Shown in pieces: positions 8,386 to 17,910 of a stretch of DNA of 64,000 bases. The DNA comes from Parapedobacter composti (GTDB taxonomy: Bacteria > Bacteroidota > Bacteroidia > Sphingobacteriales > Sphingobacteriaceae), in the NCBI RefSeq assembly GCF_900112315.1, contig NZ_FOLL01000014.1, positions 62,001 to 126,000 of the forward strand, written 5' to 3'. The notes beneath the pieces were generated by a model. It made no database searches and was not told where the DNA came from. It saw only the letters and a program-made list of their open reading frames with translations. The position numbers and the translations under genes were made by a program. How positions within the stretch are numbered: the stretch's first letter is position 1; each line of letters starts with the position of its first letter.

Positions 8386-10254
8386 CTACCAACCTGGACT
8401 TTGCAGGAGGTTCCTGTTCCTGACAATATTATATTCCCTGATAGGCTGGAAGTAATCGCGTTGGCGGAAGCCACGTTCAAAGATGAACGTTTCTCGGTAA
8501 TAATATTCCGCCTCCGGCTGGAACAGATCCCAACCTGTTACCGGTTTGCTAAGCTCCTCCTGAGCTTTTTTCCAGCGTAGCAGGTCCCACAAGCTTTTCG
8601 ACTCATACGCCAGCTCAATCCGGCGCTCCCGATGGATGATCTCCCTTAACCCTTCTTTGGTTTCGATTTTCGTTGGGTTTCTCGAGTACATGGTCCATGC
8701 ATCCTCAACAGCGGGTAGACCGGCGCGTTCCCTCACCAAATCCAAATACTTAAACGTTTCGTCATTCGGGCCAAGGTATTCGTTAGCGGCTTCGGCATAC
8801 AGTAAGTACAGGTCGGCCAGGCGCATATTCGGCCAGTAATACGCCACCACAGAGTAACTGGACACACCGATAACGTTGAGATAATTAATCAATTTCTTCG
8901 GCCAATAACCGGTCGGCGAATACCGATTCGAGATTTGCCTTGCTGTATATTGACCTTCTTTTCCTTCCAGATGCCAGGTGTCATTATCATCAAACTTGCC
9001 TTGCCCATACCAGATACCTCCGTCAAAACCGGTGGATGCGTAAAACCGATTCTCCCGGTTAAAATGAAATTTCGCGGTCGTATAACCCTGCTTAATATTG
9101 TATTTATCCGCCTCCCCTGCAACTTTTAAATCGAAGCGGCCATTATAATCCCATTCCTTATCTTCCTCTATCGGCACGCCATTGTCGGTATAAAAAAGGC
9201 TAACGAAGCTTAACGGCGGCCCATAGCGTCCCTGCATGCCATCATGGCTCCGTTCGGGATCCCAGGTGCGCGGTGTCAGCGCCGTCTGTGTTGCGGTCGC
9301 CCCCGTCCACGTCCAGATAATCTCACTGTTCCATCGCTCAGCTACCACATTTCGGATACTCATCTGGGTAACCGTCGTGTCGGAAAGCCGTTGTCCCGCG
9401 CCTGGCTGGAACTTGTATAGCTTCAAGTCAGCTTCGTGGCATATGTCAATGGCGGCTTTAGCGGCTTCCATGGCCAGCCGCCACTTTTCATTATCAAACT
9501 CGGGGTTGAACAACGCGCCGTTTATCTTATCAATATAAGTACTATAATCGCTGTTGCCATTGAATAAAGGGCTGGCTGCGGTCACCAGTACTTGTGCTTT
9601 AATGGACATGGCAATCGGCCGCGTGATCCGGCCCAATTCCATACCTTCATCTGTAATAATCAGTGGCAGGTGCGGTATGGCCTCATCGAGCAGTTGCACG
9701 ATGTAGTTGAACCCCACATCCACGGGCTCCCGTGATACCCGCACCTCATCCAACCCGGCATCTATGGGTAAGTTTTCCCGGATAATCGGGATAGGCCCAT
9801 ACATTCTCATCAGCAAAAAATGGTAATAAGCCTTCAGGAACTTCACTTCCGCCTCCCAGCGCTGTTTCTCTTCCATCGTCATATCCGGTACGGAGTAGAT
9901 ATTGTCAATAAAGATGTTGCAGTCGCGGATCGCCTGATACATATCGATTCCACCGTTCAGGCCATCCCACCAGTTCAATACCGGAGCAACGATATTCTGT
10001 TCGCCCCTGACATAAGCCGTTGTATTGCTGGTGTAGGTATATAATGGCCAGATTTCGTGGCCAATAAGTGACGGGCTCGATGGAATACCGCCTTCATTGG
10101 GTAAATATGAATAGCAGGTAAAGAGAAACCGCTCCGCGGTGTTGCGCATGGTAAATGCGTTTTCTAACGTGGCCACATTGTCGGGTACAATATCCAGGTA
10201 ATTACAGGAATTGAAACCCGCAAGCGACACAAGCAATATGATAATTTTCTTCAT
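8386..10254 (-). CDS. SusD/RagB-family outer membrane lipoprotein
   Basis: 622 residues from the ATG at 10254 (MKKIII, lipobox FNSC). Upstream in-frame sequence to 10365 lies within the SusC gene and is not a signal. SusD hallmarks: NYLDIVPD directly after the lipid Cys, EVKFLKAYYHFLLMRMYGPIPI, the LADLYLLYAEAANEYLG helix, the RRIELAYESKSLWDLLRWKKA block, and the terminal QSPGW. It starts 11 bp after the SusC stop, so the pair is co-translated. It is the ligand-capturing lid of the STN-type SusC. Confidence 0.94.
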   Translation of the reverse strand: MKKIIILLVSLAGFNSCNYLDIVPDNVATLENAFTMRNTAERFLFTCYSYLPNEGGIPSSPSLIGHEIWPLYTYTSNTTAYVRGEQNIVAPVLNWWDGLNGGIDMYQAIRDCNIFIDNIYSVPDMTMEEKQRWEAEVKFLKAYYHFLLMRMYGPIPIIRENLPIDAGLDEVRVSREPVDVGFNYIVQLLDEAIPHLPLIITDEGMELGRITRPIAMSIKAQVLVTAASPLFNGNSDYSTYIDKINGALFNPEFDNEKWRLAMEAAKAAIDICHEADLKLYKFQPGAGQRLSDTTVTQMSIRNVVAERWNSEIIWTWTGATATQTALTPRTWDPERSHDGMQGRYGPPLSFVSLFYTDNGVPIEEDKEWDYNGRFDLKVAGEADKYNIKQGYTTAKFHFNRENRFYASTGFDGGIWYGQGKFDDNDTWHLEGKEGQYTARQISNRYSPTGYWPKKLINYLNVIGVSSYSVVAYYWPNMRLADLYLLYAEAANEYLGPNDETFKYLDLVRERAGLPAVEDAWTMYSRNPTKIETKEGLREIIHRERRIELAYESKSLWDLLRWKKAQEELSKPVTGWDLFQPEAEYYYRETFIFERGFRQRDYFQPIREYNIVRNRNLLQSPGW

Positions 10255-10265
10255 CTTTAATCGTC

Positions 10266-13200
10266 TTAGAATGAAAGTTGGATACCAATATTGAATACCC
10301 GTTGGATAGGATACCCCAGACCGTTTCCGGCCATTTCTACATCCCACAGCTTGAATTTGCTCCACGTGAGCAAGTTAGTGCCGTTGAGGTACACCCTGAG
10401 CCGTTGGGCATGGATTTTTGAAATCAGGTGTTTAGGCAGCGAATATCCCATTTCCAGTTGTTTCAGCCGCAGGAATGTACCATCGCGCATAAACCAAGTG
10501 CTGTTCTGCTCATTGTTTGTATTTCCTCCTTCCGGACTCAGCCGTGGCCACAGCGCATAAACATTCCGGTTTTCTTCAGACCAATAGCTGTCTGCATATG
10601 CCTTCAGCACCTGGTTCTGCAGAATTGCTTCTTCAGGAAACGATTCACCCGAATAGGTATAACGTCTGAATGGTGCAGTTGCCTGGGGGTCGATCCAAAA
10701 GGATTCCCTTGCCAATCCCTGAAAGAATACCGAGATGTCGAACGACTTATAACCTACCGACACACCGAATCCATAGTTGATTTCAGGCGTCTGCGGATAG
10801 CCCATCGGAACCTGGTCTAGCTCCGTAATCTGGCCGTCGCCATTGATGTCCATGTATTTGATATCGCCACCCCGCACTTCACCGAAATGCTGCTGGGGTG
10901 AATTAGCTACCTCATCATCGTCTACAAACAACCGTTCGGCGATGTATCCTCTCCTAACCGAGATGGGGTACCCCACCCGGGTTAACCAATGCTCGTCGTA
11001 TAGCGGTTCTTCATACACTTTGTATTTGCTGGTCGCATACGTAAAATTGGCCATGCTTTGCATCCAGAGGTGCTGCGAAAAGCTGTGCGAAAAGTTGGCG
11101 GACAGGTCGACACCTTCTCCCCATGCCTCTCCGAGATTGGCCGATATGTCGGCCGACAGCCCCATTGTCGTTGGAATATCTGAGCGCACCATCAAAATGT
11201 TTTTACGATGTTCATTGAAGTAGTCTGCGGTAAGCTGTAATTTGTCAAGCAGTCCAAGCTCCAACGCGATATTCGTTTTATAGCCGGTTTCCCAAGTGAT
11301 ATCCGGATTGGAGTACCGGGTGATGGAAATACCATTTTTCGAGTTGCCCCGCTCCCTTCCAAAGGCATGGCTACGGTCGGATGAATTCATGTTCACGTTA
11401 GACAAGTAGAAAAAGCGATCGCTGGGGCTTCCAATCGCATCGTTTCCTACCAGTCCGTAGGTTCCCCGGATACGCAGGTTAGACACAACCGGCTTCAAAT
11501 CTTCCCAGAACTTTTCGTTTGAGACACTCCACGCCAAACCGAAAGATGGGAAAAACCCGAAGCGGTTGGTTTTGTAAAAACGCTCGGAACCATTGAACCC
11601 GAAATTGAACTCAGCATAATACCGGCTGTCATAAGCATAGGTAAACCGGCCAGATACACCGAGGTTGCGGAAAGGCAATGATAACTGCAGGTCGCCGGCA
11701 TTGCCATTCAGTTGGTTTCGCATGATATTTACCAACATACCGCTCAGTGCGTGCTTGTCGTTAAACGTCCGGTTATAGCTCAACGCCGCTTCCATATAGA
11801 ACACCGAACTCACCGTCTTTTCCCCTTCATTGTAATCAAGATATTCGGTTCCTTGGTTCTCGTTGATGAGGTAATAGGTGTACGTACCCGGCGATAATGG
11901 GCTTTCGCCCCTAAACTCGTAATAAAATGGGTTATACTGCCTACCCACTGAAAAATAGGCGTTTCTCGTCGTATTGGCCAGTGCTCTGAACGCCAGCCCT
12001 TCGGTAAGGAACGACAGATTCTGCTTTAGTTCCAATTGCGCCAGTGTCATGGAACGCGAGTATTCCCGGTAACCCTTCACCATGTCTGCATACGGATTCA
12101 GATACCCGCCGGTTCCAAAGTTGCCAAACATGATATGCTTCACCCATGAATATTCGCCCTCGGCAGGATAATACGGCGCAAACAGTACCGGGCTGGTACG
12201 CATGATATCGCGGTACACCTTGGTTCCGCCATCAATCGGACCGGTGTAATCGTCGAACGACCCGCTCAACCGGACAATCAGCTCGGTGGTCTTGCTGAGG
12301 TTGATATTAACGTTGCTTCGCAGGGAATAGGTTTTCAGATCGATGTTATTGTTGAAATTGCTCCTTCTATCCACCTTCAGTACCCCGTTATCTTGATTGA
12401 GCGCGCCCGACACAAAGTACCGGGCCACCTTGCCGCCTCCGTTAACGCTGAGGTTGACCCGCTGGTTCATGGTGTAATCCTTGAGCAGCGCCTGCCGCCA
12501 ATCCGTTGCAGGATATTCCAACGGGTTCCCGCCCGCTGCGGTGCGTTCAATTTTCCGTTGCGAAAATGGCAGAAAGCCCAGCGGATCCCGGGTGAGTATC
12601 GCCTCATTTGCCATTTTCATATAGGTTACGGGATCGGCCAGTTCCACGTTTCTGGTGGGTGTGGAAACGGAATTTTCCACCCGCAACGAAATATTGGCCG
12701 GTCCTTCCTTGCCTTCTTTGGTGGTGATGAGGATGACGCCGTTTGCGCCCCTGGCCCCGTATACCGCCGTTGCCGTGGCATCCTTCATGATGGAAAAGTC
12801 GGCAATATCATCCACTTGTAAACGTGCCAGATCCGTTGTTGTAACTTCTACGTTGTCAATCAGAATCAACGGGTCCACTTTATAGCCAAATGTGGTCACC
12901 CCCCGGATGAAAAAGTCTGCGTTGTCCATGCCGGGTTCACCGCTTCGTTGGAAGGCAATCATGCCGGCCACCCGGCCGGCCAATGCGGTTGTCAGGTTAC
13001 TGGAAGGCACCTTGAGTTGCTCCGGCTTTACCGAAACCACGGATCCGATCATGTCGGTTCGTTTCTGCCGACCAAAACCGACAACCACCACATCATCCAA
13101 TTGCGATGCGGACGGGCTGAGCACGACATCAATGTTTATCCGGCCCGACACTGCGATTTCGGCGGTCTCATACCCCACCATGCTGAACACCAATATCGCA

Positions 13201-13778
13201 TTTTCCGGCACATCCAACACATATTTTCCATTAAGATCGGTCGTTGTCCCCAGGTTACTTTTCCCTTTCACGAAAACCGACACACTGGGCAGCTTCATTC
13301 CTGCCGTATCTGTCACTTCCCCGCTCACCCGGATGTTTTCCTGTACCCTGCGGCCGGCGGCGGGGTCGACATATACCGCCTCTTTCTTCTTCAACACCAC
13401 GGTATTCCCCACAATCTCATAGGTTAAGGGCTGTTTTTCAAAGATCTGCTCCAGCACTTGTTTCACGTCCATATCCCTTCCCCTGAGGGTCACCTTATTG
13501 CTATTCTTGAGCAGTCCCTCTTCGTACCAGAAGATATAACCGCTTTGCTTAGTGATTTCCTTCAACGTGCTTTCAAGCGACGCTTCTTTCAATGAGAGAT
13601 CTACCGGCTGCGCCCACAGTTCAATAACGACAGCGGATACTTGCAACGTAGATAATATGAATAAAAAGAAGACCCCGTTAACCTTGCGGTAAAAGGACCT
13701 GTGGCCAGCTAAAAAGGGTGCAGCCCGGTGTTTTCCTATATGACATAAGAGTTCAAAGAGCTTAATAAACAAACTCAT
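10266..13778 (-). CDS. SusC-family TonB-dependent transporter with STN signalling domain
   Basis: 1170 residues. After a long signal region there is an STN (secretin/TonB short N-terminal) domain around residues 57-130 (LKEASLESTLKEITKQSGYIFWYEEG...VTLRGRDMDVKQVLEQIF). A carboxypeptidase-regulatory-like domain follows at ~145-225 (VSGEVTDTAGMKLPSVSVFVKG), then the TonB box/plug (QLDDVVVVGFGRQKRTDMIGSV, DASATAVYGARGANGVILITTKEG). The barrel ends VFNIGIQLSF. STN domains contact a FecR protein in the periplasm, and fecR/rpoE lie directly upstream, so it likely reports ligand loading and induces its own operon. The operon has no glycosidase to reveal the ligand. Confidence 0.95.
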   Translation of the reverse strand: MSLFIKLFELLCHIGKHRAAPFLAGHRSFYRKVNGVFFLFILSTLQVSAVVIELWAQPVDLSLKEASLESTLKEITKQSGYIFWYEEGLLKNSNKVTLRGRDMDVKQVLEQIFEKQPLTYEIVGNTVVLKKKEAVYVDPAAGRRVQENIRVSGEVTDTAGMKLPSVSVFVKGKSNLGTTTDLNGKYVLDVPENAILVFSMVGYETAEIAVSGRINIDVVLSPSASQLDDVVVVGFGRQKRTDMIGSVVSVKPEQLKVPSSNLTTALAGRVAGMIAFQRSGEPGMDNADFFIRGVTTFGYKVDPLILIDNVEVTTTDLARLQVDDIADFSIMKDATATAVYGARGANGVILITTKEGKEGPANISLRVENSVSTPTRNVELADPVTYMKMANEAILTRDPLGFLPFSQRKIERTAAGGNPLEYPATDWRQALLKDYTMNQRVNLSVNGGGKVARYFVSGALNQDNGVLKVDRRSNFNNNIDLKTYSLRSNVNINLSKTTELIVRLSGSFDDYTGPIDGGTKVYRDIMRTSPVLFAPYYPAEGEYSWVKHIMFGNFGTGGYLNPYADMVKGYREYSRSMTLAQLELKQNLSFLTEGLAFRALANTTRNAYFSVGRQYNPFYYEFRGESPLSPGTYTYYLINENQGTEYLDYNEGEKTVSSVFYMEAALSYNRTFNDKHALSGMLVNIMRNQLNGNAGDLQLSLPFRNLGVSGRFTYAYDSRYYAEFNFGFNGSERFYKTNRFGFFPSFGLAWSVSNEKFWEDLKPVVSNLRIRGTYGLVGNDAIGSPSDRFFYLSNVNMNSSDRSHAFGRERGNSKNGISITRYSNPDITWETGYKTNIALELGLLDKLQLTADYFNEHRKNILMVRSDIPTTMGLSADISANLGEAWGEGVDLSANFSHSFSQHLWMQSMANFTYATSKYKVYEEPLYDEHWLTRVGYPISVRRGYIAERLFVDDDEVANSPQQHFGEVRGGDIKYMDINGDGQITELDQVPMGYPQTPEINYGFGVSVGYKSFDISVFFQGLARESFWIDPQATAPFRRYTYSGESFPEEAILQNQVLKAYADSYWSEENRNVYALWPRLSPEGGNTNNEQNSTWFMRDGTFLRLKQLEMGYSLPKHLISKIHAQRLRVYLNGTNLLTWSKFKLWDVEMAGNGLGYPIQRVFNIGIQLSF

Positions 13779-13922
13779 TTTTTTTGTTGGTTAGATTATA
13801 ACTTTGTTGTTAGTTTGGTGTTCCTCTGCCAGGAACCGCGGAATTAGGTGTGATTTGATTGATTTAATCTGGTGGGTATTGTTGTTCCATAGTCTGTTGA
13901 TGTTAAATAGAAAATAAACTGC

Positions 13923-13945
13923 CCATAGGCTTTCCTTGCCTATGG
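13923..13945 (-). terminator. Hairpin at the fecR stop codon, probable terminator
   Basis: CCATAGGC and GCCTATGG form a perfect 8-bp stem with a 7-base loop, overlapping the fecR stop codon and followed on the minus strand by GGGCAGTTTATTTTC. It separates the regulatory pair from the SusC operon. The 13779-13922 stretch beyond it is AT-rich and should hold the sigma-dependent SusC promoter, but I see no known consensus there. Confidence 0.5.
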
Positions 13946-15175
13946 TTTGATGACAACTTTATTTGCTTTTCTTTCGTACCGGATATTATTAAGTTCTAAA
14001 ATTTGCAGGAATTGCGACAATGAAGATTTTCTTGAGAACCCTCCCGTATACCGTTTATCGGGGATTCCTTCGTATTCCACTTCCAGCCGGTCGTACCAAC
14101 GTACAGCCTTGCGCATGATGCTCTGGACGGTTTCGTTTTCAAACGTAAAATATCCGTTAATCCACGCCACTTCCAGCGCGGCATCAAGCTTCCGTACGTT
14201 TAGTTGCCCATTGCTAAGTATTGCTTGTTGGCCGGGTTTCAGGATTGCCGTCGACGGCCGATCGGCTACGGGCGACACCAGTACGGCCCCTTCTATCAAT
14301 GTGGTCTTCGTTTCCGGCTCATCGGGATAAGCCGCGACGTTGAACCGCGTACCAAGTACAACGACGGTTTGCGCTTTCGTTTTGACCAAGAATGGCTGCT
14401 TGGCAGCGGATCGGTCACTATTTTCGGACCATCGCTCACTCACTTCGAAATAGGCCTCCCCTTCCAACTCAACGATACGCTCATCGCCCATAAACCGGCT
14501 TGGATACCTGAGTGAAGAGGCTGCATTGAGCCATACGCGTGTTCCATCCGGAAGGGTAACCTGGTATTGGCCGCCCCTCGGCGTAACGAGCGCTAAATAA
14601 TTGGAGGCGCCATCTTCCGTGACCGCGCCGGGCTTAGCGGCATCTTTCCGCCCCCGCGATACGGTCTTGTCAGGGATACGGACCATGGATCCGTCAATAT
14701 ATTTAATCGTTTGCCCAACAATGATGCCGCTATGTTCAGCACTTAAATCAATCGTGCTGCCATTTTCCAGCACCAGGGTGGCACGATTGCCCCCCGGCTG
14801 GATATCCGCTGCCATACCATCATTTTGGGGGTTGCTGACCTTGGAGCTTAATTGATAGGTGAGCACTCCTACAAACAAAACGAACACTATTGCCGCCGCA
14901 TACGGTAACCACCCCCGTAGATAACGGAGACGGCTGCCCCTGTTCGCCATCGCATTCCGGAGCGCGGGAATTTCGTCGGGCCGGGGTATTGCCCTGCCTT
15001 GATAAGCACGCAACTTTTCGGTGACAAAGGTGGCGGAATTCACTTGTTCCAGCAAGGCCGCGTGGGAGGATTTCTCTGCCGCCCATGCCCGCAGTTCCAG
15101 CGCTTCATTTTCACTAAGTGTCCCGTTGATGTGCTTCAACAACAGCTGTGCGATATATTCGGCGTGTTCGTCCAT
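13940..15175 (-). CDS. FecR-family anti-sigma factor
   Basis: 411 residues of typical Bacteroidota FecR layout. A cytoplasmic N-terminal helical sigma-binding region (HAEYIAQLLLKHINGTLSENEALELRAW) is followed by one membrane segment at about residues 88-107 (LPYAAAIVFVLFVGVLTYQL). The periplasmic FecR domain contains YLALVTPRGGQYQVTLPDGT and RVWLNAASSLRYP, and a C-terminal DUF4974 domain (TGGFSRKSSLSQFLQILELNN) closes the protein and contacts the STN domain. It holds the cognate ECF sigma factor inactive until the transporter signals. It starts 90 bp after the sigma gene and ends 161 bp before the SusC gene. Confidence 0.95.
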   Translation of the reverse strand: MDEHAEYIAQLLLKHINGTLSENEALELRAWAAEKSSHAALLEQVNSATFVTEKLRAYQGRAIPRPDEIPALRNAMANRGSRLRYLRGWLPYAAAIVFVLFVGVLTYQLSSKVSNPQNDGMAADIQPGGNRATLVLENGSTIDLSAEHSGIIVGQTIKYIDGSMVRIPDKTVSRGRKDAAKPGAVTEDGASNYLALVTPRGGQYQVTLPDGTRVWLNAASSLRYPSRFMGDERIVELEGEAYFEVSERWSENSDRSAAKQPFLVKTKAQTVVVLGTRFNVAAYPDEPETKTTLIEGAVLVSPVADRPSTAILKPGQQAILSNGQLNVRKLDAALEVAWINGYFTFENETVQSIMRKAVRWYDRLEVEYEGIPDKRYTGGFSRKSSLSQFLQILELNNIRYERKANKVVIKP

Positions 15176-15265
15176 TAATTCACTAAGTAACGGATCTGTA
15201 ACACTTCAATTGCCGGAATCTATCCTGCAAAAAGAAAAAAAATGTATTTTCCCGAGGAATACGAC

Positions 15266-15817
15266 CTAATTCAGCCAAAACAACTTAAAAAAACAAATAA
15301 ACAAGGCGATATCGCTATCTTTAAAGACCAGCCGGAGTTTATTGAGCGCCCGTTTTTTATTGTTGTACACCGATTCGGCATTAATCCCTAATTCCAGAGC
15401 GATTTCCTCGGTGGTCTTGCCGTCGAAATACGCCGATATAAATACCTTCCGCTGCATTTCGGGCAACTTGTCTACCTCTGCCGCAATTTGCCGAATAAGT
15501 TCGGTCAACACTAATTTATCAAAAAAGGAATTGTTATCGCTTGTTAGCTCTCTGGCAACCGCATCCGCTTTCGCTTCATGGTTTTTCCTGTTACGGATAC
15601 TATTCAGCGCAGCATGCCGGGCGGTCATAAACAGGAATGCTTTGGCGTGCTGCTCTTCCATAAACCGTTCCTGCCGTTGGTAATATTTCACAAACGTTTC
15701 CGCTACAACATCCTGCGCATCCTGCGCATCGCCCAAGAGCTCAACAGTAAAAAAGTATAGTGGCTTATAGTAACTATAGTAGATCCGTTCAAAAATCAAT
15801 CCTTTACTTGAAGCCAT
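15266..15817 (-). CDS. ECF RNA polymerase sigma factor (sigma-70 family)
   Basis: 183 residues with sigma region 2 (FERIYYSYYKPLYFFTVELLGDAQDAQDVVAETFVKYYQ) and region 4 (LPEMQRKVFISAYFDGKTTEEIALELGINAESVYNNKKRALNKLR, a helix-turn-helix). It lacks regions 1 and 3, as ECF sigmas do. The C-terminus is hydrophobic and unusual (DSDIALFICFFKLFWLN), which might help tether it near its membrane-bound FecR partner; that is inference. First gene of the regulatory pair. The 144 bp upstream (15818-15961) are A-rich and I could not fit a promoter. Confidence 0.95.
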   Translation of the reverse strand: MASSKGLIFERIYYSYYKPLYFFTVELLGDAQDAQDVVAETFVKYYQRQERFMEEQHAKAFLFMTARHAALNSIRNRKNHEAKADAVARELTSDNNSFFDKLVLTELIRQIAAEVDKLPEMQRKVFISAYFDGKTTEEIALELGINAESVYNNKKRALNKLRLVFKDSDIALFICFFKLFWLN

Positions 15818-15961
15818 CGCTTGGAATATTGGGTTTTCCGCTCCATGCCCGACACAAAAGGCGTCATAAACTCAGGCAAAAACAAATAAATAAGGCAAAA
15901 CCTCACCAAAGCTGTTAAAATTCATTCAAAAAACCCAAATAAAATAAGAAAAAAACGATAG

Positions 15962-17908
15962 CTACCGGAAATCATCCACATCGATGCGGAAGGGCGATGC
16001 AGGCAGGCCTTCCCGATTGTACAGGTTTGCGCACTCCGGGTTATCGGCCCACGCATACCGGACATAACGCGGTTCCGGAATCGCATCATGCCATACGGTT
16101 ACCGTATCCCCAGCTATACGTGCTTTCCCCCACACAAACCGCCCGTCTGCACCGGCAATGGCGAAATGGCATAATTCATCGCCTTTCCCTATTGTTAAAC
16201 CGCTTCCGGTGTGGGCAAACGAAACCGTGATTCGATTGCCTGTTACACTGGCTGATGTGGCTAAGGGGCCGGAATACACTGTCGCAGTATCGCCATAGGC
16301 CAACCCTTCCGCAGCGAGCGCCATACGCTCGCCGACGTCCTTCTTATTGAGCGGATGAATATCATTCCACTCTCCCAGATCAATGGTCACCGCCATAGCC
16401 GTGCGTTGAACCGCCAATGTCTGCAACTGCTGCTCACGGAGGGCCGCCCAGTTACTTTCCGCAGGTAAAAAATCCACTTCCATGAAATTGGGCAACTGCG
16501 CATAGATAAAAGGCAATTCACCCAGCCCCCACCTTTCCCGCCAGTCGGCAATCAACGTGGTGAGCAATAAACCGTAATTCTCCGGATGACGAGTATTGGA
16601 CTCGCCTTGATACCAAAGAAACCCCTTAACCGCATAACGGGTGGCCGGAGCCACCATGGTATTGAACAGACCGCCAGGTTCATTCTGCGGATTCAGCCGG
16701 GATTCTGCATGTACAACGCGGGGAGGCTGCACCAACCCTACCTGGTAACGCCAATCGCCGCGCAAATCGATAGTATCGTTCCCATCGGTCAACATATAAT
16801 TTTTGTCGGGGACGAACCCCCCTTTTCCTTCGGTGTTGGTCACCCGCACCACAATCACATTTGAGCCCGCCTTTAACACTCCCCCCGGCACTTCATACCG
16901 CCTCGGCGGATATTGATAGGTAATGTTTCCCACTTTTACGCCGTTGACGTATGTCTCATCGGCATCCACGATACGCCCCATAAACAGTTTTGCCGGACGG
17001 CCCGCCATCGCCGGAGGAATATCGACCTCCTTCCGGAACCAAAGTACCCCATGAAGGTTCCGCGTTCCCTGGTCGTCCCAATATCCCGGCATCCAGAATT
17101 TCCGCCAACCCTCCGGTTGAAATGCGGAATCAAACCATGGCAATGGTCCGGACAGTCCCTTGTCAACGGGTTCTCCGTACAGATCCGCCGGGCGCAATTC
17201 GCGGTGCGCATGGTTTGGTTCCTGCGAAGCGCTATCCCGCAACCAGGCCAAACGGGATGCATACGGCTCGATACCGGCCAAAGCTTCCCCGCTCGCCCAT
17301 GCCTGCACGGGCGTACCGCCAACACTTGCATTGATGATACCGATGGGCACGCCATGCTTCTCATACAATTGCCGGGCAAAGAAAAACGTAAGACCACCCA
17401 TTGCGTATACGCTTTCGGGCGTTGTAGCTACCCATTGCCCTCCGGGAAGATCGGCATGCGTCCCATTGACATCCGCCGCCGTGGGGACAAAAAAGTTCCG
17501 GATTTCCGGATACATCGCGCGGGCGATGGCATCGGGGTATTTTTCTTTGATACGTTCCATGGGCAGCACCATATTGGACTGCCCCGAACAGAACCATACA
17601 TCGCCAATCAAAACGTCCTTGACGGTAATCCGGTTATCGGCCCGGATTTCCAGCGTATAGGGGCCGCCCGCTTCCATCGGAGGGAGCCGTAAATCCCAAT
17701 CCCCCTGCTTATCCGCGCGTACCCGATAGGTTTGCCCAGCAAACGTGAGTACAATGGATTCCTGCGGGGCGGCCCATCCCCAAATCCGTACATCAGTATC
17801 CCGCTGCAATACCATCCCGTCGCTGATTAGCCTTGGCAGCTTCACGTCTGCAAGGGCAGGTTGCATCAGCACTATCGACCACAATAGGTATATCAATAGG
17901 TACTTCAT
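15962..17908 (-). CDS. SASA/SGNH-type acetylesterase with inserted GH2-like beta domain
   Basis: 648 residues from the ATG at 17908; a GTG at 17914 overlapping the previous stop is possible. A signal peptide ends near ALA-D. The SGNH block I is S108-G-Q-S111-N-M with Ser111 as nucleophile, and block V is DIHPLNKKDVG (Asp/His). Between them lies a galactose-binding-like domain (~280-380, RNLHGVLWFRKEVDIP, YVNGVKVGNITYQYPPRRYEVP) of the GH2 sugar-binding type, an arrangement typical of proteins annotated as sialate O-acetylesterase. In xylan loci these enzymes deacetylate xylan or xylo-oligosaccharides, and the GH43/GH10 neighbours favour that over sialic acid. Last gene of the GH10-MFS-GH43 operon. 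Confidence 0.88.
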   Translation of the reverse strand: MKYLLIYLLWSIVLMQPALADVKLPRLISDGMVLQRDTDVRIWGWAAPQESIVLTFAGQTYRVRADKQGDWDLRLPPMEAGGPYTLEIRADNRITVKDVLIGDVWFCSGQSNMVLPMERIKEKYPDAIARAMYPEIRNFFVPTAADVNGTHADLPGGQWVATTPESVYAMGGLTFFFARQLYEKHGVPIGIINASVGGTPVQAWASGEALAGIEPYASRLAWLRDSASQEPNHAHRELRPADLYGEPVDKGLSGPLPWFDSAFQPEGWRKFWMPGYWDDQGTRNLHGVLWFRKEVDIPPAMAGRPAKLFMGRIVDADETYVNGVKVGNITYQYPPRRYEVPGGVLKAGSNVIVVRVTNTEGKGGFVPDKNYMLTDGNDTIDLRGDWRYQVGLVQPPRVVHAESRLNPQNEPGGLFNTMVAPATRYAVKGFLWYQGESNTRHPENYGLLLTTLIADWRERWGLGELPFIYAQLPNFMEVDFLPAESNWAALREQQLQTLAVQRTAMAVTIDLGEWNDIHPLNKKDVGERMALAAEGLAYGDTATVYSGPLATSASVTGNRITVSFAHTGSGLTIGKGDELCHFAIAGADGRFVWGKARIAGDTVTVWHDAIPEPRYVRYAWADNPECANLYNREGLPASPFRIDVDDFR

Positions 17909-17910
17909 CG

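Noticed and set aside
16913-17692. 259-codon plus-strand frame
   Set aside because: Antisense of the SASA esterase gene, no family resemblance.
15962-17908. Sialic acid metabolism suggested by the sialate O-acetylesterase-like protein
   Set aside because: No sialidase, sialate lyase or transporter nearby; the context is xylan, so xylan deacetylation is more likely.
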